From Pseudomonas sp. MM213 (lineage in GTDB: Bacteria; Pseudomonadota; Gammaproteobacteria; Pseudomonadales; Pseudomonadaceae): DNA of 64,000 bases. The notes below the pieces were generated by a model, which made no database searches, had not been told where the DNA came from, and saw only the letters and a program-made list of their open reading frames with translations. Location of the stretch: assembly GCF_020423045.1 (NCBI RefSeq), contig NZ_CP081943.1:558001-622000 (forward strand), given 5' to 3'. The first letter of the stretch is position 1, and each line of letters begins with the position of its first letter. Below are positions 53,430-62,661 of the stretch, in pieces. The position numbers and the translations under genes are program-made.

Positions 53430-54385
53430 CGAACATCCAACCACCCTCCGAGCAGATGATCCTTGAGGCGGCTTACTGGCTGACGTTGTTGCACGACGAT
53501 TTGGCTACCGACGCCGAACGCGTGGCTTTCGATGTCTGGTGCGAAGCCGACCCGCGACACGCGCTCGCCCTGGAGCGGATGCGGGCTTTGTGGGGCGGTT
53601 TTGACGAGCTGCCTGCCGCCCCCGCACGCGTTGCCCTCAAGCATGCCTTTGCCCGGCCGGGCCCGAGAGTGTCGGGCCGTGGCGCCCAGGCGATTGCGCT
53701 GCTGGGTGTGTTGGTCTGTGGCTGGATCGGCCTGGACAACATGCCGGTCTGGCTCGCCGATCAACGTACCGGCGTGGGCGAGCGGCGCGAGGTGGTGCTT
53801 TCGGACGGCAGCCATATTCAGCTCAACAGTCATTCGGCGCTGGACGTGAAGTTCGACGGCCAGCAGCGCGTCATCGAGTTGTTGGAAGGGGAGATGTGGG
53901 TCGAGGTGGCCAAGGACGCCCGGCGTCCGTTTGTGGTGCGCACTGATCAGGGGACGGCGACGGCACTGGGCACGCGCTATCTGGTGAAACGCGCAGCCGA
54001 TGGTTCGACCGTGGTCAGTGTGCTGGAGTCTGTGGTTGCCGCCAAAGCCAACGGCGCCGAGGCGGTGAACGTCGCGGCGGGCGAACAAACCACCCTCAGA
54101 GAGGGCCGGGCGCAAGCACCGCAACCCATCGGCAACGCCCACCCGGATGCCTGGACCCGGGGCTTGCTCAAAGTCGATGACCGTCCCTTGAGCGAAGTGC
54201 TTCAGGCCCTCGCCGGTTACCGACGGGGCCTGGTGCGCTACGACGAACAGGCGCTGCAGGGGCTGCGCGTCTCCGGCGTGTTCCGCCTCGACGACACCGA
54301 TGCTGCACTCGCGACACTGGCGGACAACCTGCCGATTCAGGTCGAGCACTTCACCGATCTGCTGGTGGTGATCAAACCCCTCTAA
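53426..54385 (+). CDS. FecR-type anti-sigma / sigma regulator
   Basis: A 319-residue inner-membrane protein. N-terminal cytoplasmic anti-sigma region (AAYWLTLLHDDLATDAERVAFDVWCEADPRHALALERM) contains the FecR N-terminal pattern; a single membrane helix follows (AIALLGVLVCGWIGL, around 95), then the FecR periplasmic domain (REVVLSDGSHIQLNSHSALDV, TDQGTATALGTRYLV) and a C-terminal STN-like end (GLRVSGVFRLDDTDAALATLADNL) that would meet the receptor's signalling domain. GTG start coupled to the sigma gene. Confidence 0.92.
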   Translation: MTNIQPPSEQMILEAAYWLTLLHDDLATDAERVAFDVWCEADPRHALALERMRALWGGFDELPAAPARVALKHAFARPGPRVSGRGAQAIALLGVLVCGWIGLDNMPVWLADQRTGVGERREVVLSDGSHIQLNSHSALDVKFDGQQRVIELLEGEMWVEVAKDARRPFVVRTDQGTATALGTRYLVKRAADGSTVVSVLESVVAAKANGAEAVNVAAGEQTTLREGRAQAPQPIGNAHPDAWTRGLLKVDDRPLSEVLQALAGYRRGLVRYDEQALQGLRVSGVFRLDDTDAALATLADNLPIQVEHFTDLLVVIKPL

Positions 54386-54395
54386 CCCCCCAACC

Positions 54396-54712
54396 CTGTA
54401 GGAGCCGGCTTGCCGGCGATCCAGGCGACACGGTTTGTCTGACCCACCGCCATCGCTGGCAAGCCAGCTCCTACAAGGTTGAGGAAGGCATCAATCCCAT
54501 TTCACCCCAACCTGTAGGAGCCGGCTTGCTGGCGATCCAGGCGACACGGTTTGTCTGACCCACCGCCATCGCGAGCAGGCTCGCTCCTACAGGGTTGAGG
54601 AAGGCATCAATCCCATTTCACCCCAACCTGTAGGAGCCGGCTTGCTGGCGATCCAGGCGACACGGTCTGCCTGACCCACCGCCATCGCGAGCAGGCTCGC
54701 TCCTACAGGGTT
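54396..54712. repeat. Tandem array of a 116-bp unit, each with a REP pair
   Basis: Copies begin at 54396, 54512 and 54628 (the last incomplete), each with CTGTAGGAGCCGGCTTG at the start, the inverse REP near the end and a GAGGAAGGCATCAATCCCA linker. This is a tandemly amplified REP doublet between FecR and the receptor gene. It probably separates their transcripts. Confidence 0.9.
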
Positions 54713-54730
54713 TCGGGGTTTCTAAAAAAT

Positions 54731-54755
54731 ATTAATGCAAATCGCTCGCATTCAT
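54731..54755 (+). promoter_or_regulatory. Possible Fur box before the TonB receptor gene
   Basis: An A/T-rich inverted pattern ATTAATGCAAAT-CGCTC-GCATT resembles Fur sites of Pseudomonas iron genes and sits 62 bp before the receptor ATG. The match is partial. Confidence 0.4.
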
Positions 54756-54816
54756 TGTCTGTTTTTCCGACATGGCCGTCATGGTTAGTAACGCCTTCCA
54801 TTTCGCAGGATTTCTC

Positions 54817-57312
54817 ATGTCTCGCTTTGCTCGTCCGTTGCACCCACTGGCGCTTTCAGTGGCGATGGCTTTTGTCGCGGCGCCGCTGCTGGCTGCCGAA
54901 TCACCGGTCGCGGGTTCAAACACCAGTGCTGTCCGCAGTTTTTCGATCCCGGCCGGGGATTTGAGTCAGGCGTTGAACAGCCTGGCCGAGCAGGCGGATC
55001 TGGTGTTGGCCTTCGACCCGGCCTTGACGCGCGGTAAACGCAGCAATGGCCTGAGCGGACCATTCAGCACCGGCGACGCACTTGCCCAATTGCTCCAAGG
55101 CAGCGGCCTCAACGCCATCGCGCTATCGGCCACGCGCTATCGCATCGAACCTGCGCCCGAGGCGGTCGAAGGTTCTCTGGAGTTGCAGGCCACCAACATC
55201 AACGGCGCGTATGCGAGCGAAAGTCCGACCGGCCCGGTGGCGGGTTATGTCGCGACGCGCGCGCTGTCGGCGACCAAGACCGATACGGCGCTGAACGAAA
55301 CACCGCAGTCGATTTCCGTGGTCACCAAGGACCAGATGCGGGCCCAGGGCGCGGAGAACCTCAACCAGATCTTGCGTTACACCGCCGGTGTGATTCCCGA
55401 AACCCGTGGCTCTACCGCTTCGCGACTGGATCAGATGACCATCCGTGGTTTTTCCCCGGCCGTGTATCTGGACGGCTTGCGCATGCCGGGCAGTCGCGAT
55501 GCCTCGCCGCAAAAAGACTCGTTTGATCTGGAGCGCGTGGACGTTTTGCGCGGGCCGTCGTCGGTGCTGTACGGGCAGGCCAGCCCCAGCGGTGTGGTGA
55601 ACATGGTCAGCAAGCGGCCGCTGGATACGCCGTTCCATGAAATCGGCGTCGAGTACGGCACCTTCGACAAGAAACGCACGACCTTCGATCTGAGCGGCCC
55701 GCTCGACGACCAAGGCGTTTACTCCTATCGCCTGGCCGGTCTGTACGACGAGGCCGATGGTCAACTGGAACACACCGAAACCCAGCGTCAGTCCATTTCG
55801 TCGGCGTTCACCTGGCGCCCGAGCGATGACACGTCGCTGACGCTGCTGGGGCATTTCCAGAAAGACCCGAAGGCGGCTTCGTACGGTTCGACACCGGCGT
55901 GGGGCTCGGTGTTGCACAGCCCGACCGGGCGTGACATCGATGTCGATTTCTATGACGGCGACAAGGATTTCGAGAAGAGTGACCGCGAGTATTTCTCCAT
56001 CGGTTACTTGTTCGAACATCACCTCAACGACGTCTGGACCTTGCGTCAGAACGCGCGTTACCTGCGCAGCGAAGGCGTTTATCGCAGCCTCTACAACAGC
56101 AACCTGCGCGCCGATTACCGCACTTCCAACCGGTCGACCATTGCCACAGACGTCGACCTGGATGCCTACACCCTGGATAACCAGGTGCAGGCCAGATTCG
56201 ACACCGGACCGGTGCAGCACACGGTGCTGTTGGGTGGCGATTATCAGAACACCAGCACGGATACCAAGTCCGGTTTCGGCACGGGGCCGACGCTGGATAT
56301 CTTTGACCCGGTCTACGGTGTTCCGGTCGTCACACCGGCGTTCACCACCGACGCGACACAGCGTAACCAGCAGAAGGGCTTGTACCTGCAAGACCAGATC
56401 AAATGGGACAAGTGGGTGTTGCTGATGGGGGGGCGCTACGACTGGGCGACCAACAACAACAGCTCGATGAACTTGCGCAACAACGTCAAGACCAAAACCT
56501 CTCTGGACAGCGAGGCGTTCACCGGTCGCGTGGGGCTGGTCTATCTGTTCGATAACGGCCTGTCGCCGTACATCAGCTACGCCGAATCCTTCGAACCGCA
56601 GTCGGGCACCGGCTATGGTGGTTCGGTGTTCAAGCCGACCGAGGGCCAGCAATACGAAGTGGGGATCAAGTACCAGCCACCGGGCAGCAACAGCTTTATC
56701 ACTGCGTCGGTCTTCGACCTGCGCCAAAGCAACGTGCCGACGCTTGATCCGGATCCGACACACCTGTGCGGCACCGGGCGTTGCCAGGAACAGAGCGGTG
56801 AAGTGCGCTCCCGTGGTTTTGAACTCGAAGGCAAGGCCAGCCTGAATGACAACCTGGACATCACCGCCGCGTACGCTTATCTGGACAACCGCATCACCAA
56901 GTCCAACAGCACCGTGAGCTACGCGCCGCTGACCGACATCGCCGTCGGCCCGGCAGTGCCGGCGAAAGGCACCACCAACTATGGTGTGCCGCGTCATACG
57001 GCCTCGGTCTGGGCGGATTACACCTTCCACGACGGCGTTGCCAAAGGCTTCGGTGTCGGCGGCGGGGCGCGTTACGTCGGTTCCTCCTGGGGCGACACTG
57101 CCAACACACTGAAGGTGCCGGGTTACACGCTGCTGGATGCGGCAGTGCACTACGACATCCCGCACATCAACAGCCTCAAGGACAACCTGCGCCTGGCGGT
57201 GAACGCCAGCAACCTGGCCAACAAAGAGTACGTGGCGTCGTGCTATTCCTATTCGTGGTGCTGGTATGGCGCACAGCGCACCGTTCAGGCGAGCGCGACG
57301 TATCAGTGGTAA
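54817..57312 (+). CDS. TonB-dependent siderophore receptor with N-terminal signalling (STN) domain
   Basis: An 831-residue outer-membrane receptor. The ATG at 54817 has AGGA six bases upstream. Signal peptide (PLALSVAMAFVAAPLLA), STN/secretin signalling domain (FSIPAGDLSQALNSLAEQ to ATRYRIEP, about 35-115), a plug with NETPQSISVVTKDQM and VDVLRGPSSVLYGQ, then the 22-strand barrel ending in SATYQW with a terminal aromatic. The class is FpvA/FoxA-like. Two Cys pairs occur (HLCGTGRC and CYSYSWC), likely in surface loops. It works with the upstream sigma and FecR: ligand binding signals through the STN domain. The siderophore is not predictable. Confidence 0.93.
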   Translation: MSRFARPLHPLALSVAMAFVAAPLLAAESPVAGSNTSAVRSFSIPAGDLSQALNSLAEQADLVLAFDPALTRGKRSNGLSGPFSTGDALAQLLQGSGLNAIALSATRYRIEPAPEAVEGSLELQATNINGAYASESPTGPVAGYVATRALSATKTDTALNETPQSISVVTKDQMRAQGAENLNQILRYTAGVIPETRGSTASRLDQMTIRGFSPAVYLDGLRMPGSRDASPQKDSFDLERVDVLRGPSSVLYGQASPSGVVNMVSKRPLDTPFHEIGVEYGTFDKKRTTFDLSGPLDDQGVYSYRLAGLYDEADGQLEHTETQRQSISSAFTWRPSDDTSLTLLGHFQKDPKAASYGSTPAWGSVLHSPTGRDIDVDFYDGDKDFEKSDREYFSIGYLFEHHLNDVWTLRQNARYLRSEGVYRSLYNSNLRADYRTSNRSTIATDVDLDAYTLDNQVQARFDTGPVQHTVLLGGDYQNTSTDTKSGFGTGPTLDIFDPVYGVPVVTPAFTTDATQRNQQKGLYLQDQIKWDKWVLLMGGRYDWATNNNSSMNLRNNVKTKTSLDSEAFTGRVGLVYLFDNGLSPYISYAESFEPQSGTGYGGSVFKPTEGQQYEVGIKYQPPGSNSFITASVFDLRQSNVPTLDPDPTHLCGTGRCQEQSGEVRSRGFELEGKASLNDNLDITAAYAYLDNRITKSNSTVSYAPLTDIAVGPAVPAKGTTNYGVPRHTASVWADYTFHDGVAKGFGVGGGARYVGSSWGDTANTLKVPGYTLLDAAVHYDIPHINSLKDNLRLAVNASNLANKEYVASCYSYSWCWYGAQRTVQASATYQW

Positions 57313-57345
57313 CACCCCGCTGAGCTGACACACCACGTCGTCTGA

Positions 57346-57517
57346 ATCGCCAGCAAGCTGGCTCCTACACACCACCGAACCTGTAGGAGCTGGCTTGCCA
57401 GCGATGGCGGCGTATCTGATACACCGCGCAAGCCCCATCGCCAGCAAGCCGGCTCCTACAAGGATCTGTATTCACCTGACACACCATCGAACCTGTAGGA
57501 GCCGGCTTGCTGGCGAT
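57346..57517. repeat. Cluster of four alternating REP elements
   Basis: Inverted copies at 57346-57369, 57381-57407, 57434-57462 and 57492-57517 (GCCAGCAAGC(C/T)GGCTCCTAC and complements). The group fills the space between the convergent receptor and multicopper oxidase genes. Confidence 0.9.
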
Positions 57518-57562
57518 ACAGGCGACGCGGTATGGCTGACCGGACGTCAAAGCGTGGCCGTT

Positions 57563-60500
57563 TTAATGCACGGCAATTGGCGCTGTAACGGTCTTCCCGA
57601 GCGCTGAGCGAACGGTGATGGTCGGGCTCGGTGTCGGGCCGTTGCCGGTGGTGGTAACGGACAGTCTCCAGCGTGCACCCGTACCGTTCGGCGTGAGCGT
57701 CGCGGTTCCCAGATTGAGCTGGCCGCCCGTGGTCGACGCACTGACGGTGATGCTGTTGCCCGCCGCCCGCGAGGTCGTCCCGGTCACGTCCCAGGTATAG
57801 CGATTGTTGCTGCGCACGTTGACGGAAGCGCGGGTGACCAACAACGTTTCATTCACCGCCGCCGCAGCGCTGACCGCCACGGACACCGTCGCCGGTTTGT
57901 CCGAGACGGCGCCAAGGTTGTCGCTGGCTTCGTAGGTAAACACCGCAGTGAACGGCGCCGCAACAATGGTCGGTGGCATATAGAACACTCGAATGCCGTC
58001 GGTGCTCACGGAGCCCTGGCCCGAATCCGGCTGGGTCAGGCCGACAACCTTGAGCGGCAGGTTACCGTCCGGGTCAGTGTCGTTGGCCAGCACGCTGATG
58101 GTCACTGGCAGGCCGTTACTGCTCGTGGCGCTGTCATTGTTGGCCACGGGTTTTTTGTTCGGGCCTTCATTATCATCGCCGTCAACGCCAGTGCGGAAAG
58201 TCGGCAGTGCCACGGAGTTAACGAAGGTGACGCCGTCCCAACCCGGTATCGGCGTTGGCATCAACTGGAACTGTCCCGGATGCTCGGAATCCCAGCGCAG
58301 CAACATCGACGTGTCCTCGTGCTGAGTGTTGTGGCAGTGCTCCATGTAGGTGCCGGCGAACTCGCGGAATTGAAGCGCCACGTCGACATCCACTGAACTG
58401 TCGACGCCTTCGCCGATACGAAAGACGTCCTTGCGTGCCCATTTTTCCCATTCCGGCGGTGCCTTGCCGTCGCGACTGAGAATGACGCCTTCTTCGAAAT
58501 GCACATGCACCGGATGGTTCCAGCCATTGCCGCCGTTCTTGATTTTCCACACTTCGAGGGTGCCGTCGCCGGAGAACCCGGCGTCCGTGGGGCCGCTGGC
58601 CAGTTGCGGTGCGGCACTGATGCGGCGCGGGTCCATGGGAAAGCCGGGGCCGCCATCGGTCTTGATCGTCCATGGTGCTTCATCGGTGCCATCGGAGCGA
58701 CCGAAAATGAACTCCCGATGCCGCGCCACGTTGAGCCTGGCCTGGTCGTTCGGGTTGTCGCGATCGATGGGCAACGGGATCATCGTCTTGCCGCCAGGCA
58801 CAAAGGCTGCCGGGTCCATGGCCACGTCCTGACCACTGTAGGGCTGAACCAACAGTTGCAGGAATTTGCCAACCAGCGGGTCGCCCCTGTCCCATTTCGG
58901 GCCATTGCTGGTTTGCTTGATGACGGCCTTGTACTTCTCGGACAGCACGTCAGCCAGGGGGGCGGGTTCTTCCGGGCCCTTGCCGTCTTCGTGCACCAGC
59001 AGGTTGACGAAGTACAGTTTGTCGCCGACCTTGATCCCGTTTTTCGAGAAATTGACGATGATGTCGAAACGTTCGGCGATGCCCATGGTTGGCAGGATCG
59101 CATTGTTATTGGTCTTATCGCCGTCACCATCCAGGTCCATGCTGCCGTCGAACGGCACGGCGTGTTCCATGATATTGCCGTCGTTGGCAATCAGGTGGAG
59201 CGGCACCCGATTATAGGAAACCCCAGAACCGGCAGGCCCCGGAAATTCACCGCCATTGCCGCTGATTTCTCGTACCAGCGCCAGCTTGAAATAGCGCGAC
59301 ACCGAGCCGTTGAGAATGCGGAAACGATAGCTGCGCGCGCGGACTTTCAGGCTCGGCTGGTACTGCCAGTTGACCAGCATCTGATCCCCGAGAAAGCCGT
59401 CGGTGTTGAACGGGTTGAACCACAACTGGCCGTTCTCGTCCCAGGCCTTATCGGAGATCAGCAGGTTCACGTCGTAGTCGCGGTTGCCCCAAGGCATTGC
59501 TGAACCGCTGGGAAAACGCAGGTTGACGCCGTCCTCGATCGCTTCGTTGCCGCGATCCACAGCGCTGTAGTAATTCATCATTGCCGCATTGCCCTTGTAG
59601 ACATTCTGCGCGGTGAAATCGAGCATGTGGTCGTGAAACCAGTGGCTGCTCATGGTCTCGCGCCAGTCGCCTCGGATTTTTATGCTGCCGTTTTCGCAGG
59701 TCTTGAGACCCGGACTGACATCGTTGACGAAAAGTTTTTCGCCCGGTGAGCAGGGGAAGGCTGCACGCGGATCCTGCGCCTTGGTGTTGATCGTGTCGTA
59801 GCCGGCCAGTTGCAGCGGCCAGCGATAATCGTAGAACTGCCCCGGAAAGAAAAATGCATTGGTAAAGCCATCGCTTTCAGCCGGCGAGTGCCCATTGTGT
59901 TCGTGGGTGCTGAGGGTGTGCAGGCCAAAACCGGCGTTGGCTGCGGGGTCGATTGGCAGGGCGTTGTAATGGCGCATCAGCAACGCTTGACCGTAACGGA
60001 CCATCAGCAATTTGGCCGGCACGGTGCCGTCGAATGTCCACAGCGAGTTGTGATTCTGCACCGGCATTCTTGAATGAAAACGCACGTCGATACCGCGAGT
60101 GGTGCCCGCTGTCGCCGGGATGTCCGAGGTTTGGTAGTAGAGCCCGCCGGGGGCGAATTCACCCTTGTTGTAGTGGTGCAATTGTTGGGCGTCACGCAGA
60201 CCCTGGTTGGTTCTGGCACCGGCTTGAACAGTCTTGAACTGAACCTGCGGGAAGAACTCGTTCCAGCGTTGATGCGACCAGCCTTTTCCCGGTGGCCGAC
60301 CCTCCGCCGGCGAGCCTACCGGATGCCGGTTGAGGAAGGCTTCGATCTGCGCTTTCCACGGGTTGCGGTCCAGTACATTGGAAAACTGCGACGGAAACGG
60401 GGACAACCCCGGCTGGCGCAGGAAGGCTTCGAGCGCTGCACTCGACGGGCCGCTGCGGGCGACGTTGTTCGGATCCTGCTGGGGCGCCGGGCCGAGGGTT

Positions 60501-60946
60501 GGCACGGGGAATGTCAGCGTCTGCGGCGGGGTAGTCGGGTCGAGTGTTTCCGAGCCGAACTCTTCGAACAGCAGCAGTTGCTGAGTAAACGGTTCGGCCC
60601 CGAACAAGGGGCTGGGTTTGCCGTTGGTGGGGTAGTTGAACGACGTCTGCGCGGCGGGCGGCAGTACGTTGTCGGCACGCGGCGTGTTTCGGTCGCCGAA
60701 CACGCCGTTGGGCAAGGCCAGGGCACCTTGATTGGCCGGGGGCAAGTTTTTCAGAGCTTCCAGGGCTGCCGCAGGGTCGGCAGGCGGGTTATGGAAGGCT
60801 GACGGATCGGTCGGAGGCGGTGGCCCGAAATCATCGAGCGGAGCGGCATTCACCACAGACAAGCTGAAAGCAGTCAACATCACCAAATTAATGCCCAGCG
60901 TCCGGAAAAAGCCGGGCGACTTGTTCACAGGAGCTGAGCTTTTCAT
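57563..60946 (-). CDS. Large secreted multicopper oxidase with C-terminal Ig/cadherin-like domains
   Basis: A 1127-residue protein with a signal peptide (INLVMLTAFSLSVVNAA) and about 200 residues of Pro-rich leader. The four copper motifs are present: HTLSTHEHNGH (about 343), HWFHDHML (about 435), HPVHVHF (about 812) and HCHNTQHEDTSM (about 869), with a Met as likely type-1 axial ligand. Residues 925-1127 form cadherin/Ig-like repeats (ANDTDPDGNLPLKVVGL, ASDNLGAVSDKPATV). Related large oxidases such as McoA and MnxG oxidise Mn(II); the substrate is unknown here. It is convergent with the siderophore receptor. Confidence 0.88.
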   Translation of the reverse strand: MKSSAPVNKSPGFFRTLGINLVMLTAFSLSVVNAAPLDDFGPPPPTDPSAFHNPPADPAAALEALKNLPPANQGALALPNGVFGDRNTPRADNVLPPAAQTSFNYPTNGKPSPLFGAEPFTQQLLLFEEFGSETLDPTTPPQTLTFPVPTLGPAPQQDPNNVARSGPSSAALEAFLRQPGLSPFPSQFSNVLDRNPWKAQIEAFLNRHPVGSPAEGRPPGKGWSHQRWNEFFPQVQFKTVQAGARTNQGLRDAQQLHHYNKGEFAPGGLYYQTSDIPATAGTTRGIDVRFHSRMPVQNHNSLWTFDGTVPAKLLMVRYGQALLMRHYNALPIDPAANAGFGLHTLSTHEHNGHSPAESDGFTNAFFFPGQFYDYRWPLQLAGYDTINTKAQDPRAAFPCSPGEKLFVNDVSPGLKTCENGSIKIRGDWRETMSSHWFHDHMLDFTAQNVYKGNAAMMNYYSAVDRGNEAIEDGVNLRFPSGSAMPWGNRDYDVNLLISDKAWDENGQLWFNPFNTDGFLGDQMLVNWQYQPSLKVRARSYRFRILNGSVSRYFKLALVREISGNGGEFPGPAGSGVSYNRVPLHLIANDGNIMEHAVPFDGSMDLDGDGDKTNNNAILPTMGIAERFDIIVNFSKNGIKVGDKLYFVNLLVHEDGKGPEEPAPLADVLSEKYKAVIKQTSNGPKWDRGDPLVGKFLQLLVQPYSGQDVAMDPAAFVPGGKTMIPLPIDRDNPNDQARLNVARHREFIFGRSDGTDEAPWTIKTDGGPGFPMDPRRISAAPQLASGPTDAGFSGDGTLEVWKIKNGGNGWNHPVHVHFEEGVILSRDGKAPPEWEKWARKDVFRIGEGVDSSVDVDVALQFREFAGTYMEHCHNTQHEDTSMLLRWDSEHPGQFQLMPTPIPGWDGVTFVNSVALPTFRTGVDGDDNEGPNKKPVANNDSATSSNGLPVTISVLANDTDPDGNLPLKVVGLTQPDSGQGSVSTDGIRVFYMPPTIVAAPFTAVFTYEASDNLGAVSDKPATVSVAVSAAAAVNETLLVTRASVNVRSNNRYTWDVTGTTSRAAGNSITVSASTTGGQLNLGTATLTPNGTGARWRLSVTTTGNGPTPSPTITVRSALGKTVTAPIAVH

Positions 60947-61296
60947 GGTGGTTCTCTGGGGGCGTGTCGTGGTGTCGGCACTTGCGCAAAAAAAGACGCA
61001 AAAGCTGAGCCACTAACGAGATTGTTAGATAAATCATCGCGTTAGGTTCAGTTAGATGCGTGAGAAGTGTTAACGAGCGCTAACAGTTGGGGGATATTCC
61101 TCAGTCTTGGGGAGGGTGTTATTCCCCATTGCCCCGCCCGGTGAGGAGGTGTTGTCGCTGGCCTCATCGCCGGCAAGCCGGCTCCTGCAGTTGATTTCCA
61201 TAGTCACTCGGCATGACTGCCAACTGACACGCCACGCCGGTCTCGTCGGCGCGTTATGATAGGCGCGTCCGCCGCCAGAGTCAGAGCAGAGCCTCA
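60947..61296. other. Intergenic region with half a REP
   Basis: A 350-bp gap between divergent genes. It holds a single REP arm ATCGCCGGCAAGCCGGCTCC at about 61166-61190 and an AT-rich TTAACGAGCGCTAACAG inverted motif near 61069. No gene was recognised. Confidence 0.5.
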
Positions 61297-61989
61297 ATGC
61301 CCCAGATCACCCATTTCAAAACCCCGTGCCCCGAGCACCTCACCAGCCAGATTCTGCAGATGGTGGTCGATAACCTGACCGACATCAGCATGGTCGCCAT
61401 CCCGCCGAGCAACCTGTTGTACAACGTTTACCAGTACGCGATCGGCTATGAGGTTCACCTCTATCTGGAGGCGCTGAACGGGGCGAAAGGGGTGGCGGTG
61501 GAGTTGCTGGTCGCGACCGATGTGGACGATCCGGAACAGGTCATCGGCTTCTTGCTGTACCTGCCGATCAAGGACGATCCAGAGGCGTGCGGCGTCGCAT
61601 ACATGGCGGTGCAGGCCGGCCATCGGCGTCAAGGCGTGGCGCGGCGGATGCTGCGGGAAATGGTCGGCCGCTACCCGCATGCCGAGCTGACCTGCGCGGT
61701 GGCCAAGGTGCCGTGGTTTGAATCGATGGGCTTTCAGGTGCTGGGCACGCGCGGTACGCAGGTGTTGATGAACACCCGCGATCATCGCTCTGACGGGTTG
61801 ATGGGGTTGCTCGACGTGGCGTCGATCTACAGCTCGCTGGAGGTGCGGCAGATTCATACGTACCTGCTGCAAAAGCACGGCAAGCGGGCGATGCTCGATG
61901 CGGAAAAGCAGCGTGACCGGCATCTGGATCAATTGACGCACAAGGCCAATGAATTTGTCCGCGAGCGGTTGGGCGAGTCGCCGCGCTGA
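61297..61989 (+). CDS. GNAT-family N-acetyltransferase
   Basis: A 230-residue cytoplasmic enzyme. The acetyl-CoA motif A is VAYMAVQAGHRRQGVARRMLREM (with the R-x-x-G-x-A loop), followed by motif B (WFESMGFQVLGTRGTQVLM). A C-terminal helical extension (about 165-230, SLEVRQIHTYLLQKHG...) is longer than in minimal GNATs. The acceptor is unknown. It is a single gene, followed by a short REP-like palindrome at 62017-62041. Confidence 0.88.
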   Translation: MPQITHFKTPCPEHLTSQILQMVVDNLTDISMVAIPPSNLLYNVYQYAIGYEVHLYLEALNGAKGVAVELLVATDVDDPEQVIGFLLYLPIKDDPEACGVAYMAVQAGHRRQGVARRMLREMVGRYPHAELTCAVAKVPWFESMGFQVLGTRGTQVLMNTRDHRSDGLMGLLDVASIYSSLEVRQIHTYLLQKHGKRAMLDAEKQRDRHLDQLTHKANEFVRERLGESPR

Positions 61990-62016
61990 CCGCGCCCCAC
62001 CAGTCAAATCGATCAA

Positions 62017-62041
62017 CTGTGGGAGCAGGCCCGCTCCCACA
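62017..62041. repeat. REP-like palindrome
   Basis: CTGTGGGAGCAGGCCCGCTCCCACA, a variant of the REP unit between convergent genes, probably a terminator for both. Confidence 0.8.
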
Positions 62042-62058
62042 TTGGGCCATGGCAAAAC

Positions 62059-62499
62059 TCAGGAAAGCTTCACGTTCATGGTGATCCGCGCCGTGAACAC
62101 CTTCTTTCCCTCGACGTCGTGAATATCCACCGGCACGAGCTTGTCGCCTTCCGTGGTCCAGTCCACGGAACCCCCTTCGGCCACCGCCGTCACGTCGGTT
62201 TTTGCCTTCGCCAGGTATTCCACCGTCATGCCTTTTGGAATCCAGCGTGCGCCTTCGGGAATCGACACGTCGGTCATCATTCCCGCCGCCAGTTCTGCCG
62301 CATTGCACATCGCGATCGCGTGCACGGTGCCCAAGTGGTTGGTGATTTCCTTGGCGAACGGCACCTGCACCGTCGCGCAGCCTTTGCGCAACTCCGTGAC
62401 CAGCGGGTTGATGGTGCTGAAGTAGGGCGCAACCTGACAGGCCATTTTGCTGAATGCTTGCGGGCCCACGCTGTTGAACATGCTGAGAAACTGACTCAT
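62059..62499 (-). CDS. Hotdog-fold protein of the DUF4442/thioesterase type
   Basis: A 146-residue protein starting MSQFLSMFNSVGPQAFS. Motifs NPLVTELRKGCATVQVPFAKEITNHLGTVHAIAMCNAAELAAG fit the hotdog fold, with the N-x-x-G-T/S-x-H-A/G central helix where acyl-thioesters are bound. It may hydrolyse or bind acyl-CoA. The frame extends upstream through the palindromic operator without a ribosome-binding site, so the ATG at 62499 is used. It is divergent from a TetR gene. Confidence 0.8.
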   Translation of the reverse strand: MSQFLSMFNSVGPQAFSKMACQVAPYFSTINPLVTELRKGCATVQVPFAKEITNHLGTVHAIAMCNAAELAAGMMTDVSIPEGARWIPKGMTVEYLAKAKTDVTAVAEGGSVDWTTEGDKLVPVDIHDVEGKKVFTARITMNVKLS

Positions 62500-62524
62500 T
62501 TGAAACCTCGCTGAGGGGGCTAAA

Positions 62525-62577
62525 ACAGAATGGTGTTCCGTTACAGAATAATGTTCTGTAACGGAACAGTATTCTGT
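62525..62577. promoter_or_regulatory. 53-bp near-perfect palindrome, TetR operator candidate
   Basis: Centre TTCCGTTACAGAA-TAATG-TTCTGTAACGGAA is a perfect 13-bp inverted repeat; outside it ACAGAAT and ATTCTGT continue the symmetry, with only two mismatches over 24-base arms (axis at 62551). It lies between the divergent hotdog and TetR genes, 26 bp from the first, the expected place for a shared operator. Confidence 0.85.
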
Positions 62578-62661
62578 CGGCGGGAAATCTGTCAACCTGT
62601 CGCCACGTGCCCGATGGCAGTCATCTGCCTTCACCATCGATTTTTTGGGACTGTGTTGAGC

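Noticed and set aside
55123..57447. Long minus-strand frame (774 codons) opposite the TonB receptor
   Set aside because: Antisense of a canonical receptor; no own motifs.
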